From Thalassovita autumnalis (GTDB lineage: Bacteria; Pseudomonadota; Alphaproteobacteria; Rhodobacterales; Rhodobacteraceae), in NCBI RefSeq assembly GCF_001458255.1, contig NZ_CYSB01000024.1, positions 29,249 through 93,248 on the forward strand: DNA of 64,000 nt, in the 5' to 3' direction. Positions within the stretch are counted from its first letter, which is position 1. Each line of letters begins with the position of its first letter. Shown piece by piece: positions 24,937 to 36,592 of the stretch. The position numbers and the translations under genes are program-made. Under the pieces are notes generated by a model. The model made no database searches. It was not told the origin of the DNA and saw nothing but the letters and a program-made list of their open reading frames with translations.

Positions 24937-25965
24937 TTATGCGTCGTCGCGATCCAGATCGTCACCGGCTGTCACGCCGCTAATTAACTGATACCTCAGC
25001 AGATCCCGGATCTGGTGGGGATCGCGGATCTTGACCTCAGCCTTGCTGCGCAACGCGGCAAGGCGGGCACTGTCCGGCTGCCACAGCGCATCCGCATCTT
25101 CTTGCGACAGGAGCTGAAGCTGAATCGGCGCGCCCAGCGGCGCTTGCGCCAGCATCGGCAGATCGTCCGGTATCACAGATCCCAATCGCGGATAGCCGCC
25201 CATGGTCTGGCAATCGGCCATCAACACGTAGGGCACCCCGTCGCCGGTCATCTGCACATCCCCCTGGGTGATGAAATCAGACCCTAGTGAGGCCGCTTCA
25301 TCGGCGGGGAAGGGGGCATCATCGTGGTTCAGTCGCACGCCTTGGCGGTTGGCGGCAGCGTCGCGGGTGAATTGTGTGGCCAGCGCCCGCTGCAGGGTCG
25401 CCGTGCTGAACAGGCCGGTTTGTGGTCCGGGCATCATCCGCAGAATGCCGCCCTTGAACCTGTCTGGTTTTGGCAAGCGGCGTGGCGGCTCCTCAGGATC
25501 GGGGTCGCCCGTTAGGGGCAGGGTATCGCCCTCGGCCAGCAGCTGGCCAATCCCCAGCCCTGCCTGGGTTGCGACACTGCCCAGCCACTGCGGCTGTGCG
25601 ATGGTCGCTGCAAAGGTCACGTAGCCATAGACCCCTTCGCTGACGCCGCCGATCTCCAGCCGTTCGCCGGGTTGCAATACGTGGCTTTCATTCCAGCCCA
25701 ATGGTTCGCCATCCAATGTGGCGCGCATCGGGGCGCCGGTCAGCGCAAAGCGGCTGGGGGCGGTCACGCTGAACGTACCGCCCAATCCGGCCATCTCAAT
25801 CGCGGGCAGCACCTTGGGGGATTGCAGCAGCGCCGCCGCTTCCATCAGCGCCAGCCGATCCGCCGCGCCACCGGTGGCAATGCCCTGCGCCATATGGCCG
25901 GGCCGTCCCAGATCCTGAACCGAAAGTGCAGGTCCTGCGCGGTGAATGATCAGCTCCGCACTCAT
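24937..25965 (-). CDS. pxpC: 5-oxoprolinase subunit C (biotin-dependent-carboxylase-like fold)
   Basis: 342 residues of the KipA/PxpC family: start SAELIIHRAGPALSVQDLGR then GHMAQGIATGGAADRLAL, with late motifs VPYVLMADCQTMGGYPRLGS and VIPDDLPMLAQAPLG. With PxpB and PxpA it hydrolyses 5-oxoproline (pyroglutamate) to glutamate at the expense of ATP. Its ATG overlaps the pxpB stop as ATGA. PxpA is not in the window. Confidence 0.92.
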   Translation of the reverse strand: MSAELIIHRAGPALSVQDLGRPGHMAQGIATGGAADRLALMEAAALLQSPKVLPAIEMAGLGGTFSVTAPSRFALTGAPMRATLDGEPLGWNESHVLQPGERLEIGGVSEGVYGYVTFAATIAQPQWLGSVATQAGLGIGQLLAEGDTLPLTGDPDPEEPPRRLPKPDRFKGGILRMMPGPQTGLFSTATLQRALATQFTRDAAANRQGVRLNHDDAPFPADEAASLGSDFITQGDVQMTGDGVPYVLMADCQTMGGYPRLGSVIPDDLPMLAQAPLGAPIQLQLLSQEDADALWQPDSARLAALRSKAEVKIRDPHQIRDLLRYQLISGVTAGDDLDRDDA

Positions 25966-26714
25966 GACAGCACCTCACAGCGTGCGCCGCCCAGACCCTC
26001 GGCATTGTCTTTCAGCAAATCGCGGTAGGCGTCATGGCTGACCTGATGTAGGCGCATCGCATCCCCCTGCCGCAGCAGAAAGGATTCGCTGCGTTCCTGC
26101 AAAAACGGGCGAAATCCGGTTTCAGCGATCTGCCGCCAGCCCGTGGTTGAGGCGCTGGTAAACAGCACCATCTGACGAATAGCGGTGGCAATGGCCCCCG
26201 CTGGCACCCGTGGTGTCAGGCTGCTTTGGCGTGGCACCTGCCAGCCCTCGGGCAGATAGCCCAGATAGGGTTGGCCCGGTGCAAAACCGATGGCCAAAAC
26301 CCGCAGCTCGGTTTCCTGAGCTTCGGCGATGATGGTGTCTTCGCTCAGCCCGCTGACCGTCGCGAAATCCGTCAGCTGCGGGCCGAACTGCCCGCCGAAA
26401 GCCACGGGAATGTGCCAGCACCGTTTCGGCGCGGGCAGCGGATCATGCAGCCAGTCGCGCCCGTCGAGCAGCGCTGATGTTGCTGCGGTCACCGCTGCCC
26501 GATCCGTCCGGGCCGGGTCAAATTGCAGCAAGACTGAGATCAAAGAGGGCACAACATCCGTCAATCCGGGCAGGTTGGCATCCTCAACCACACGCTGAAA
26601 GGCAAGGCAGGCGGCCGTGGCCTCGAAAGAGGCCTGTTTGGCGAATCGCACCAGCACACCGTCTTGGCCCAGCGGCAACACTTCGGGGGCTGGCATGCTA
26701 TGTTGCTGTATCAT
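25962..26714 (-). CDS. pxpB: 5-oxoprolinase subunit B (allophanate-hydrolase subunit 1 fold)
   Basis: 250 residues of the KipI/PxpB family: LPLGQDGVLVRFAKQASFEA, then the conserved IGFAPGQPYLGYLPEGWQVP and PRVPAGAIATAIRQMVLF, and late TTGWRQIAETGFRPF. I prefer the ATG at 26714 (AAGGA upstream) over an in-frame ATG at 26738 that lacks a ribosome site. It diverges from the TRAP substrate-binding gene, so uptake and hydrolysis are probably controlled together. Confidence 0.9.
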   Translation of the reverse strand: MIQQHSMPAPEVLPLGQDGVLVRFAKQASFEATAACLAFQRVVEDANLPGLTDVVPSLISVLLQFDPARTDRAAVTAATSALLDGRDWLHDPLPAPKRCWHIPVAFGGQFGPQLTDFATVSGLSEDTIIAEAQETELRVLAIGFAPGQPYLGYLPEGWQVPRQSSLTPRVPAGAIATAIRQMVLFTSASTTGWRQIAETGFRPFLQERSESFLLRQGDAMRLHQVSHDAYRDLLKDNAEGLGGARCEVLS

Positions 26715-26822
26715 TCGTGGCGATCCTTGCAGGGACATGGAGGGAACAGGACAAAACAGGGCGAATATAGCTGTTAAAGCAGGGGGGCGTGCAGAAAACT
26801 CTTGACCAGATTTTCATTTTAC

Positions 26823-26835
26823 TGACATTTTGTCA
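26823..26835. promoter_or_regulatory. Palindrome TGACATTTTGTCA, candidate operator
   Basis: A perfect 13-bp palindrome between pxpB and the TRAP genes. The 11-mer CTGACATTTTG recurs in front of the MarR-like regulator gene (30367-30377), which makes it a likely site for that regulator. Confidence 0.45.
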
Positions 26836-26898
26836 ACGTAATGCCAAAAAATTACTTCCAACAGTGAAGCCCGACCGTCGGGCTGAGGAGAAACAACC

Positions 26899-27864
26899 AT
26901 GTTTAAACTTGCTGCAACCTTCGCGCTGGGTCTGGGCCTGGCCGGTGCCGCAACCGCCGAGACCTGGGACATGCCGACGCCCTATGGCGACAGCACCTTC
27001 CACACCGTCAACATCCGTGAGTTCGCGGCCGACGTTGCTGCGGCCACCGATGGCGCGTTGGAGATCACCATCCACTCAGCCGGTTCGCTGTTCCCGCACC
27101 CCGAGATCAAAAACGCCGTGCGTTCGCGTCAGGTTCCAATCGGTGAATTCTTCCTGTCGCGCCTGTCGAACGAAGATCTGGCCTATGGTGTAGACAGCCA
27201 GCCGTTTGTTGCGACCTCCTATGATGATGCCGCCAAACTGTGGGCCGCACAGAAACCGGTGATCGAAAAGCTGATGGCCAAAGAAGGCCTGAAGCCGCTG
27301 TTCTCGGTGCCGTGGCCGGCGCAGGGTCTTTACACCAACGGCGAAGTGAAAACCGTCGATGATCTGGCAGGTCTGCGTTTCCGCGCCTACAACGCCGCAC
27401 TGGAAGAGTTCGCAACCCTGGCCAAAGCGGCCCCGGTTCAGATCGAAGCCTCAAACATCCCGCAGGCCTTTGCCACCGGTCAGGTTCAGGCGATGATCAC
27501 CTCGCCCTCCACTGGCGCCAACTCCAAGGCCTGGGACTTTGTCACCCACTACACCCCGATCAACGCATGGGTTCCGAAAAACATCGTGGTTGTGAACACC
27601 CGCGTGTTCGACCGCCTGCCGGCTGACGTTCAGGCGGCTGTGATGGAAGCCGCTGCCAAAGCCGAAACCCGCGGTTGGGAAATGTCGGCGGCCGAAGCTG
27701 AAACCAAAACCAAAGTTATGGCTGACAACGGCATCACCGTGGTTCAGCCGTCCGATGAGCTGATGAACGGCCTGCTGGCGATCGGCGCAGAGATGGTGAA
27801 TAACTGGATGAATAACGCCAGCGAAGACGCCATTGAGGTTCTGAACGGCTACCAGGCCAACTGA
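26899..27864 (+). CDS. TRAP transporter substrate-binding protein (DctP family)
   Basis: 321 residues: a signal peptide (MFKLAATFALGLGLAGAATA) followed by a periplasmic binding fold of the DctP/7 type: MPTPYGDSTFHTVNIREFAA, HSAGSLFPHPEIKNAVRSRQ, LAGLRFRAYNAALEEFA with the conserved Arg of the carboxylate pocket, and NIPQAFATGQVQAMITSP. A GAGGAG ribosome site precedes. Binding of 5-oxoproline or a similar carboxylate is inferred from the divergent pxpBC genes. A terminator follows, which probably keeps expression of this subunit above the permeases. Confidence 0.93.
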   Translation: MFKLAATFALGLGLAGAATAETWDMPTPYGDSTFHTVNIREFAADVAAATDGALEITIHSAGSLFPHPEIKNAVRSRQVPIGEFFLSRLSNEDLAYGVDSQPFVATSYDDAAKLWAAQKPVIEKLMAKEGLKPLFSVPWPAQGLYTNGEVKTVDDLAGLRFRAYNAALEEFATLAKAAPVQIEASNIPQAFATGQVQAMITSPSTGANSKAWDFVTHYTPINAWVPKNIVVVNTRVFDRLPADVQAAVMEAAAKAETRGWEMSAAEAETKTKVMADNGITVVQPSDELMNGLLAIGAEMVNNWMNNASEDAIEVLNGYQAN

Positions 27865-27878
27865 TCCTGACATCAAAG

Positions 27879-27909
27879 AACGCCCCGATCTTGCGGTCGG
27901 GGCGTTTTT
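27879..27909 (+). terminator. Intra-operon terminator-like hairpin
   Basis: AACGCCCCGA (27879-27888) and TCGGGGCGTT (27897-27906) plus a T run, located between the binding-protein and permease genes. Such hairpins usually attenuate read-through or stabilise the upstream message. Confidence 0.85.
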
Positions 27910-27946
27910 GTAAACATGGGGGACAGCCCCCGAGGGAGGAGGCGCC

Positions 27947-28474
27947 ATGCTGCGGCGATTTTTAGACGGGCTTTATCTGACGGCAGGCTGGATTGCCGCG
28001 CTGTCGATCCTATTCATCTGCGTGATCGTCACCGCGCAGGTCAGCCTGAACATTCTGGCGCGTATCGGCGGGCCTGATCTCTCATTCACTATTCCGTCTT
28101 ATGCGGATTTTGCAGGCTTTGCGCTGGCCACTGCCAGCTTCATGGCGCTGTCCTATACCCTGCGTCTGGGCGGCCATATCCGGGTCAACCTGTTGATCCA
28201 ACGCCTCAGCCAAGGGCCGCGTTGGCTGTTGGAGCTGACGACGCTGGCATTGGGGGCGGCCATGGCGGGCTATGCCACTTATTTCGCCGCCTCCCTCCTG
28301 TGGGAAAGCTGGCACTACGGGGATATGTCGACAGGCATCGTTGCGATCCCTCTGTGGATCCCGCAGCTGTCGATGGTTGGGGGGCTGGGCCTCTTGACCG
28401 TTGCGCTGGTGGATACCTTTGTTGAGGCGCTGATTGCGCGCAAACCTATCCTGGCGGATGAAGGGTCGGAGTAA
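27947..28474 (+). CDS. TRAP transporter small permease (DctQ family)
   Basis: 175 residues with four predicted membrane helices (around 12-34, 45-70, 88-110, 128-152), the pattern of DctQ subunits, including FAGFALATASFMALSYTLRL and GGHIRVNLLIQRL. A GAGGAGGCGCC ribosome site precedes. It pairs with the large permease 4 bp downstream. Confidence 0.9.
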   Translation: MLRRFLDGLYLTAGWIAALSILFICVIVTAQVSLNILARIGGPDLSFTIPSYADFAGFALATASFMALSYTLRLGGHIRVNLLIQRLSQGPRWLLELTTLALGAAMAGYATYFAASLLWESWHYGDMSTGIVAIPLWIPQLSMVGGLGLLTVALVDTFVEALIARKPILADEGSE

Positions 28475-28478
28475 CAAA

Positions 28479-29789
28479 ATGCCTGAATTGTCTGATCCTA
28501 TCGTCTTTTCGATCCTTCTGGCCGTTTTGCTGGCGCTGCTGGCTGCGGGTCTTTGGGTGGCCATGTCATTGATCGTGATGGCCTTTGTCGCGATTGCCTT
28601 CTTTTCAAACGCACCCGAAGGTCTGGTGCTGGCCACCACGCTTTGGGGGCACAGTCACAGCTGGCCCTTGGCCGCGCTGCCCTTGTTCATCTTGATGGGG
28701 GAGATCCTGCTCAGATCCCGCCTGTCTGAGGATATGTTCAGCGGCTTGGCGCCCTGGCTCAGCCGGGTGCCGGGCCGTCTGTTGCATGTCAATATCTTGG
28801 GCTGTGCGATCTTTGCTGCGGTCTCCGGCTCCTCTGCCGCGACCGCCGCCACCATCGGCCGGATGTCGGTGCCTGAGTTGAAAGAGCGCGGCTATCCCGA
28901 CAGCCTGATCCTTGGCACCTTGGCAGGGTCTGCCACGCTGGGGCTGTTGATCCCACCCTCGATCATCCTGATTGTCTATGGGGTGGCCACCGAACAATCC
29001 ATTGCCCGCTTGTTTGTGGCCGGTGTGCTGCCGGGCGCCATGCTGGTGGGGCTGTTCGCCGCCTATGTCGCGCTGCGCGCGTTTATGAACAAGGATCTGA
29101 TCCCCGATGAAGGGCCCGCGGTGCCGTTCATGGAAAAGGTCAAAGCCTCACGCCGGCTGATCCCCGTGCTGCTGCTGATCTGCGGTGTGATCGGCACGAT
29201 CTATTCCGGTGTTGCCTCGCCCACCGATGCGGCGGCGATCGGTGTGGTGCTGTCGCTGATCCTTGCCATGCTGTCTGGTGGTTTTGGCATGGCCCAGTTC
29301 AAAGAGGCGCTGCTGTCGGCCACCCGCACCTCGGCGATGATTGCCTTTATCCTCATGGGCGCAGCCTTCCTTGCGATTGCCATGGGCTTCACCGGGATCC
29401 CGCGCAATCTGGCCACCTGGATCGGCACCTTCAACCTGTCGCCCTATGCGCTGCTGGCGGTGCTGACCGTTTTCTTCATCATCCTGGGCTGTTTCCTTGA
29501 TGGCATTTCGGTCGTGGTGCTGACCACATCGATCATCCTGCCGATGGTGGAGGCCGTAGGCATCGATCCCCTGTGGTTCGGCATCTACCTTGTGCTGGTG
29601 GTGGAGATGAGCCAGATCACCCCGCCGGTGGGCTTCAACCTCTTCGTGATACAGGGGCTGACGGGATATAACATCCTGAAGGTCGCCAAGGCGGCGCTGC
29701 CGTTCTTCTTCCTGCTGTTGCTGGGCGTTTTGCTGATCACGGCCTTCCCGGGCATCGTGACCGTGCTGCCAAACGCGATGGGCAACTAA
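28479..29789 (+). CDS. TRAP transporter large permease (DctM family)
   Basis: 436 residues, many helices. Family marks include PLFILMGEILLRSRLSEDMF, AVSGSSAATAATIGRMSVPE, GTLAGSATLGLLIPPSIILI and GVASPTDAAAIGVVLSLILA. It forms the sodium-driven channel part of the transporter. I placed the start at 28479 (MPELSDPIV), 4 bp after the small-permease stop; an earlier in-frame start would lie inside that gene. Confidence 0.93.
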   Translation: MPELSDPIVFSILLAVLLALLAAGLWVAMSLIVMAFVAIAFFSNAPEGLVLATTLWGHSHSWPLAALPLFILMGEILLRSRLSEDMFSGLAPWLSRVPGRLLHVNILGCAIFAAVSGSSAATAATIGRMSVPELKERGYPDSLILGTLAGSATLGLLIPPSIILIVYGVATEQSIARLFVAGVLPGAMLVGLFAAYVALRAFMNKDLIPDEGPAVPFMEKVKASRRLIPVLLLICGVIGTIYSGVASPTDAAAIGVVLSLILAMLSGGFGMAQFKEALLSATRTSAMIAFILMGAAFLAIAMGFTGIPRNLATWIGTFNLSPYALLAVLTVFFIILGCFLDGISVVVLTTSIILPMVEAVGIDPLWFGIYLVLVVEMSQITPPVGFNLFVIQGLTGYNILKVAKAALPFFFLLLLGVLLITAFPGIVTVLPNAMGN

Positions 29790-29820
29790 GCCAGCGATCT
29801 CGAGATCTGACGGTGGCCTC

Positions 29821-30339
29821 CTAGAGGGAGGCCGCCGCCCGACTGGCCTGATCGTAAAGGCCAGACAGCGCCCTGAGCGAGGCCGCGATTTCGCGTAGCT
29901 CATCGCCCTCAATGCCCGCACGTGGCAACACCTCCAACAGGCATTGCTCGCGCACTTCCTTATAGCGTTCGCACAGGCTGCGCCCTTCGGCGGAGGTGGT
30001 GTAAAACACCTCCTTGCCGCGCTTTTCCGAATCCAGCAGCCCCATCTTCAACAGCTTGCGCAGGGCATAGTTGACGGTATGGGTGTCTTCGAGGTTCAGC
30101 AGAAAACAGATATCACTCAGCCGTTTTTCCCGGTCACGGTGGTTGGTGTTGTGCAGCACCAAAACCTCCAGCGGTGACAGTTCCGGCATGCCAGCGGCGG
30201 CCATACAGCGCTGCATCCAGCGGTTAAATGCGTTGTGGATGATGATCAGCCCGTATTCCAACTCGGACATTTCCCAGCCATCGCCCTCAGCCAGATGACG
30301 GGAGGAGACAATGCGGCGTTTTCCGGCACGTTCGGTCAT
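29821..30339 (-). CDS. MarR-like winged-helix regulator
   Basis: 172 residues: helical dimerisation start (ELEYGLIIIHNAFNRWMQRC), a winged helix (LSPLEVLVLHNTNHR, RLSDICFLLNLEDTHTVNYA, LRKLLKMGLLDSEKRGKEVF) and a C-terminal helix. It follows the TRAP operon in convergent orientation. Its upstream region contains the 11-mer that also sits between pxpB and the TRAP genes, so it probably regulates both. The effector is unknown; 5-oxoproline is a guess. Confidence 0.82.
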   Translation of the reverse strand: MTERAGKRRIVSSRHLAEGDGWEMSELEYGLIIIHNAFNRWMQRCMAAAGMPELSPLEVLVLHNTNHRDREKRLSDICFLLNLEDTHTVNYALRKLLKMGLLDSEKRGKEVFYTTSAEGRSLCERYKEVREQCLLEVLPRAGIEGDELREIAASLRALSGLYDQASRAAASL

Positions 30340-30366
30340 GGTGAGCTCTTTTACCTTGGGGATACT

Positions 30367-30380
30367 CTGACATTTTGCAG
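30367..30380. promoter_or_regulatory. Candidate operator CTGACATTTTGCAG
   Basis: Lies 28 bp upstream of the MarR-like gene. Its first 11 bases equal those at 26822-26832 between pxpB and the TRAP genes; the right half is less palindromic. Confidence 0.4.
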
Positions 30381-30510
30381 GTGTTGCCTATGTGCGGCAA
30401 CCAAATAACACCGTCAAATCACCGAAAAGAAAGTCACCTATTCTCTGATTTACCCTTTTTCCAAGATTTCTTTCGCTTTTGCGCGCTTCACGCAATTTTC
30501 ACTCGCAATG

Positions 30511-30545
30511 TTAGCGCTAATATGTTTAATCCGCGTTAGCGCTAG
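30511..30545. promoter_or_regulatory. Two LacI-type palindromes upstream of GAPDH
   Basis: TTAGCGCTAA (30511-30520) and TTAGCGCTAG (30536-30545), both with the core TAGCGCTA and 25 bp apart. A central CG in a short A/T-flanked palindrome is typical of LacI-family sugar regulators. No LacI-family gene is in the window. Confidence 0.6.
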
Positions 30546-30607
30546 CAGGGCGCGAGTCGTCTTGTATTGCACCTATTCGGACCCCGCATTCCACGAAGGA
30601 GACACCC

Positions 30608-31612
30608 ATGACCACGAAACTTGCCATCAACGGGTTTGGCCGCATCGGCCGCTGCGTGTTGCGCGCGTGGATCGAATCCGGGCGTAAGGACATTGAAATC
30701 GTTGCGATTAACGATCTGGGTCCGGTGGCCACCAACGCGCACTTGCTGCAGTTTGACAGTGTGCACGGCCATCTGAACGCTGACATTGTGGTGGAAGAAA
30801 ATGCCCTGGTCGTTAACGGTCACCGCATTCGTGTGACCGCCGAACGTAATCCCGCTGATCTGCCCTGGGGCGATGTCGACATCGCGCTGGAATGCACCGG
30901 CATCTTCACCAAGCGGGACAAAGCCGCGGCACATCTGGAAAATGGTTCCAACAAAGTGCTGATCTCGGCCCCGGGTGACGGCGCCGACCGTACGGTGGTG
31001 TTTGGTGTGAACCATCAGGACCTGACCGCCGAGGATGTGGTTGTTTCCAACGCCTCCTGCACCACCAACTGCCTGGCCCCGGTTGCCAAGGTTCTGGACG
31101 ATGCTTTTGGCATTGAGACCGGTTACATGACCACCGTGCATGCCTACACCGGCGATCAGCCGACCCTGGACACCATGCACAAGGACCTCTACCGCGCGCG
31201 GGCTGCGGCACTGTCAATGATCCCGACATCCACCGGTGCGGCGCGTGCCGTGTCGCTGGTGCTGCCGCATCTGAAGGGCAAGCTGGATGGTTCGGCCATC
31301 CGTGTGCCGACCCCGAATGTCTCGGTAGTTGACCTGACCTTCATGCCGAAGAAAGGGACGACGGTCGAAGAGGTGAACGCCGCGATTGAGGCCGCCGCCT
31401 CCGAAGGCCCGCTGAAGGGTGTGCTGGCCCGCAACGACCTGCCCCTGGTTTCCAGTGACTTCAACCACAACCCGCATTCGTCGATCTTCGCCGCGGATCA
31501 GACCAAGGTCACCGATGGTGGCATGGTGCGTGTCCTCAGCTGGTATGACAACGAATGGGGTTTCTCGAACCGGATGCTGGACACCGCAGGCGCGATGGCA
31601 GCGCTGGGCTAA
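30608..31612 (+). CDS. gap: Glyceraldehyde-3-phosphate dehydrogenase, type I
   Basis: 334 residues: NAD-binding start [20 protein letters not shown], the active-site cysteine in [18 protein letters not shown], catalytic His context in [14 protein letters not shown], and the end [20 protein letters not shown]. It converts glyceraldehyde-3-phosphate and NAD+ to 1,3-bisphosphoglycerate in glycolysis or gluconeogenesis. A GAAGGAGACACCC ribosome site precedes the ATG. Regulation by a LacI-type repressor is suggested by the palindromes upstream. Confidence 0.97.
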   Translation: MTTKLAINGFGRIGRCVLRAWIESGRKDIEIVAINDLGPVATNAHLLQFDSVHGHLNADIVVEENALVVNGHRIRVTAERNPADLPWGDVDIALECTGIFTKRDKAAAHLENGSNKVLISAPGDGADRTVVFGVNHQDLTAEDVVVSNASCTTNCLAPVAKVLDDAFGIETGYMTTVHAYTGDQPTLDTMHKDLYRARAAALSMIPTSTGAARAVSLVLPHLKGKLDGSAIRVPTPNVSVVDLTFMPKKGTTVEEVNAAIEAAASEGPLKGVLARNDLPLVSSDFNHNPHSSIFAADQTKVTDGGMVRVLSWYDNEWGFSNRMLDTAGAMAALG

Positions 31613-31631
31613 GTCCATCGAAGAGAACAGG

Positions 31632-31660
31632 AAAAAGGCCGGGGAACGCCCCGGCCTTTT
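31632..31660. terminator. Bidirectional terminator
   Basis: AAAAGGCCGGGG (31633-31644) pairs with CCCCGGCCTTTT (31649-31660), a 12-bp stem with a 4-base loop between two convergent genes. Confidence 0.95.
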
Positions 31661-31663
31661 GCG

Positions 31664-32656
31664 TTAGATCTTGCTGATTTTAAAGCGGCTGGTCTGCCGG
31701 TAGGTCTGTCCCGGTTCCAACAGGATTGACGGATACTCCGGATGGTTCGGCGCATCGGGCCAGTGTTGCGGCTCCAACGCAAGGCCGGCATTGGCGCCGT
31801 AAGGGTGGGGATGATGACCGCGCCCGGTGTTGAGACCCGCGCCGTCATAGACCTGCAGCCCCGGCTCATTGGTTGCCACCTCCAGTCGCGCCTTATCCGT
31901 TTGCACAGCCGCCGCCAGCGGCATATCCCCCTGGCCTGCAAGGCAGAAGTTGTGGTCGAGCCCATCTGCTTCGGGCCGCAAAACAGGGGCGGCGCTGCGA
32001 TAATCAAAACCAGTGCCTATCACTGGGGCCGGGGCGCCAAGGGGGATGTTTTCATCATCCAGCGGCAGGTAGCTTTCGGCCATGACCTGCAGTTCTGTCC
32101 CGTGCAGGGCAGGGGATGTATCCAGCTTCCAGTAGCTGTGATGGGCCGGGTTGCAATAGGTGGTCTGCTCCGCAGTTGCCTCAATCTCCAACAGCAGGGC
32201 GCCGTCCTCTTCCAGACTGTAGCGCGCCTTGAGGGTGATTGGTCCCGGCAGCCCGCCCACACCATCGACCTGGGTGATCATCAAGGTCACGCTGACCTCA
32301 CTATGTGACAGGATCCGCCAATTGGCCTGCCCAATGCCATCGTCGCCGCCATGCAACGTGGTGATGCCGTTTTCGTTGCGCTCCAACTCCAGTGTCCGAT
32401 CGCCCAGCGGCGCGCGGCCTTTGGCGATCCGATTGGCCACAGGGCCCACAATCGCCCCAAAATAGCGCATTTCATCAAGGTATGGGGGGAAGTCAGGCGC
32501 CCCCAGCACGAGCGCATGGCCGATGCCTTCGACGCGGAAATCCTGCAGGCTGGCGCCCCAGGTCATCACCTTTGCGGTCACACCGGCGCGTTGCAGGGTC
32601 ACGCGTTCAACCACCTCACCATTGGGGGTGGTGCCAAAGGGATGCCGTGTGCTCAT
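31664..32656 (-). CDS. galM: Aldose 1-epimerase (galactose mutarotase)
   Basis: 330 residues. Family marks: FGAIVGPVANRIAKGRAPLG, NGITTLHGGDDGIGQ, catalytic His in TTYCNPAHHSYWKLD, DHNFCL, and the C-terminal base region NHPEYPSILLEPGQTYRQTS. It interconverts alpha and beta anomers of aldoses. I chose the ATG at 32656, with AAGG upstream, rather than a TTG fifteen bases earlier. Convergent with gap, fitting a carbohydrate neighbourhood. Confidence 0.92.
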   Translation of the reverse strand: MSTRHPFGTTPNGEVVERVTLQRAGVTAKVMTWGASLQDFRVEGIGHALVLGAPDFPPYLDEMRYFGAIVGPVANRIAKGRAPLGDRTLELERNENGITTLHGGDDGIGQANWRILSHSEVSVTLMITQVDGVGGLPGPITLKARYSLEEDGALLLEIEATAEQTTYCNPAHHSYWKLDTSPALHGTELQVMAESYLPLDDENIPLGAPAPVIGTGFDYRSAAPVLRPEADGLDHNFCLAGQGDMPLAAAVQTDKARLEVATNEPGLQVYDGAGLNTGRGHHPHPYGANAGLALEPQHWPDAPNHPEYPSILLEPGQTYRQTSRFKISKI

Positions 32657-32710
32657 GGTCGGGGCCTTCAATTGTTAACGCTCACATGAACGCCCTGCAG
32701 ATCGGGTGAG

Positions 32711-33478
32711 TCAATCCTGAAACAGGTCCAGCCAGCCCAGTGAGGTTTCACTCGTGCCCTCGGGCTTATACTCTGCCCCAAGGGGCGCACTGTATCCAGC
32801 CTGATCCAAATGCGCAAAGACGCGGTGATAGTCCAATTCCCCAACATCCGGGCGGCCCCGGGATGGCACGCCCGCGAACTGCACGTGCCCGATCAAAGGC
32901 GCATATTGCGCCAAGCCGGCGATCACATCGTCCCCCATGCGGGCCACGTGGTAGCAATCAAACATCAGCTTCAGATTGTCCGCTCCCACCTCTGCGATGA
33001 TCTCAACCGCTTGGTCGAGCGTGGTCAGGAAGTAGCCCGGCACGTCATGGCTGTTGATCGGCTCAATCAGCAGGGTCAGGCCATGCGCTGCGGCGCGGGT
33101 GCAGCCATAGCGCAGATTTTCCACAAATGCTGCCCGCGCCTCTGCCCCGTCGGCCTTGCCTGCCATCACGTGAATATTGGCCGTGTCGGTGGCGACGGCA
33201 TAACCGATCGCCTGATCAATTGCGGCGCGGGCTGCGGCCCGTCTGTGGGGCAGCGCGGCCAGCCCAAATTCTCCAGCGGTCAGATCACCCGGTGCTGTGT
33301 TCAGGCCCAGCATCGGCAGCCCAGTGTCGAGTAGAGTAGCCCGCACTTCCTCGGGATCCACTTCATAGGGAAAGTGGCATTCCACCGCGTCAAATCCGGC
33401 CGCATGGGCGGCGCGGATCGCTGCGGGCAGGGGCAGCTCAGCCCAAAGAAATCCCAGGTTTGCAGAAAATTTCGCCAT
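32711..33478 (-). CDS. Hydroxypyruvate-isomerase-like TIM-barrel protein
   Basis: 255 residues of the Hyi/xylose-isomerase-like barrel family: ANLGFLWAELPLPAAIRAAH, metal-ligand Glu in LLIEPINSHDVPGYFL, KLMFDCYHVARM, GHVQFAGVPSRGRPDVGELD and GAEYKPEG. Hydroxypyruvate isomerase (to tartronate semialdehyde) or a related ketose/oxo-acid isomerase are the likely activities. No glyoxylate-carboligase neighbours are present, so the substrate stays open. It diverges from the thiamine operon. Confidence 0.85.
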   Translation of the reverse strand: MAKFSANLGFLWAELPLPAAIRAAHAAGFDAVECHFPYEVDPEEVRATLLDTGLPMLGLNTAPGDLTAGEFGLAALPHRRAAARAAIDQAIGYAVATDTANIHVMAGKADGAEARAAFVENLRYGCTRAAAHGLTLLIEPINSHDVPGYFLTTLDQAVEIIAEVGADNLKLMFDCYHVARMGDDVIAGLAQYAPLIGHVQFAGVPSRGRPDVGELDYHRVFAHLDQAGYSAPLGAEYKPEGTSETSLGWLDLFQD

Positions 33479-33550
33479 GCTTTCCCTCTGATTTTACTGC
33501 CCTTTTTATGGCCTCTTGGTGTGCCCGGACGCAAGGGGGGCGCAAGTTGG

Positions 33551-33579
33551 TTGACAGCGTGCCGCCCGCGCCGCATGTT
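33551..33579 (+). promoter_or_regulatory. Probable promoter of the thiamine operon
   Basis: TTGACA (33551-33556) with a 17-bp gap to CATGTT (33574-33579). A start about 8 bp later would place the 5' end right at the TPP riboswitch. The -10 is weak, so this is a moderate call. Confidence 0.5.
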
Positions 33580-33587
33580 CGCGCCAC

Positions 33588-33699
33588 GTCGGGGGAGTCC
33601 CACCAAGGGGACTGAGAGGCTGACAGGGGCAAAGGCGACTTTGCACCGGCGACGCGACCCTTAGAACCTGACCCAGTTGACACTGGCGTAGGGAGACCA
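33588..33699 (+). promoter_or_regulatory. TPP riboswitch (THI element)
   Basis: Contains the diagnostic blocks GGGGAGTCC and ACTGAGAGGCTGACA on the left, and GACCCTTAGAACCTGACCC, AGTTGACACTGGCGTAGGGA on the right, in the right order and distance. It binds thiamine pyrophosphate and switches off the thi operon when the vitamin is plentiful. The switch lies about 120 bp before thiC. Confidence 0.95.
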
Positions 33700-33719
33700 A
33701 GGGGAGCATTGCGCCCTTT

Positions 33720-33743
33720 GGGCCGCTATTGGGCCCTGTTTTT
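33720..33743 (+). terminator. Possible riboswitch expression-platform hairpin
   Basis: GGGCC (33720-33724) can pair with GGCCC (33732-33736) before TGTTTTT. The stem is only 5 bp, so the platform could also act on translation; the call is weak. Confidence 0.4.
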
Positions 33744-33803
33744 AGGGGACCAGTGCGGTCTCTTTCTACCTCATCGTTTGGCTTGGGTCTTTTCGAGTCT
33801 TGA

Positions 33804-36581
<2,778 letters not shown>

Positions 36582-36592
<11 letters not shown>

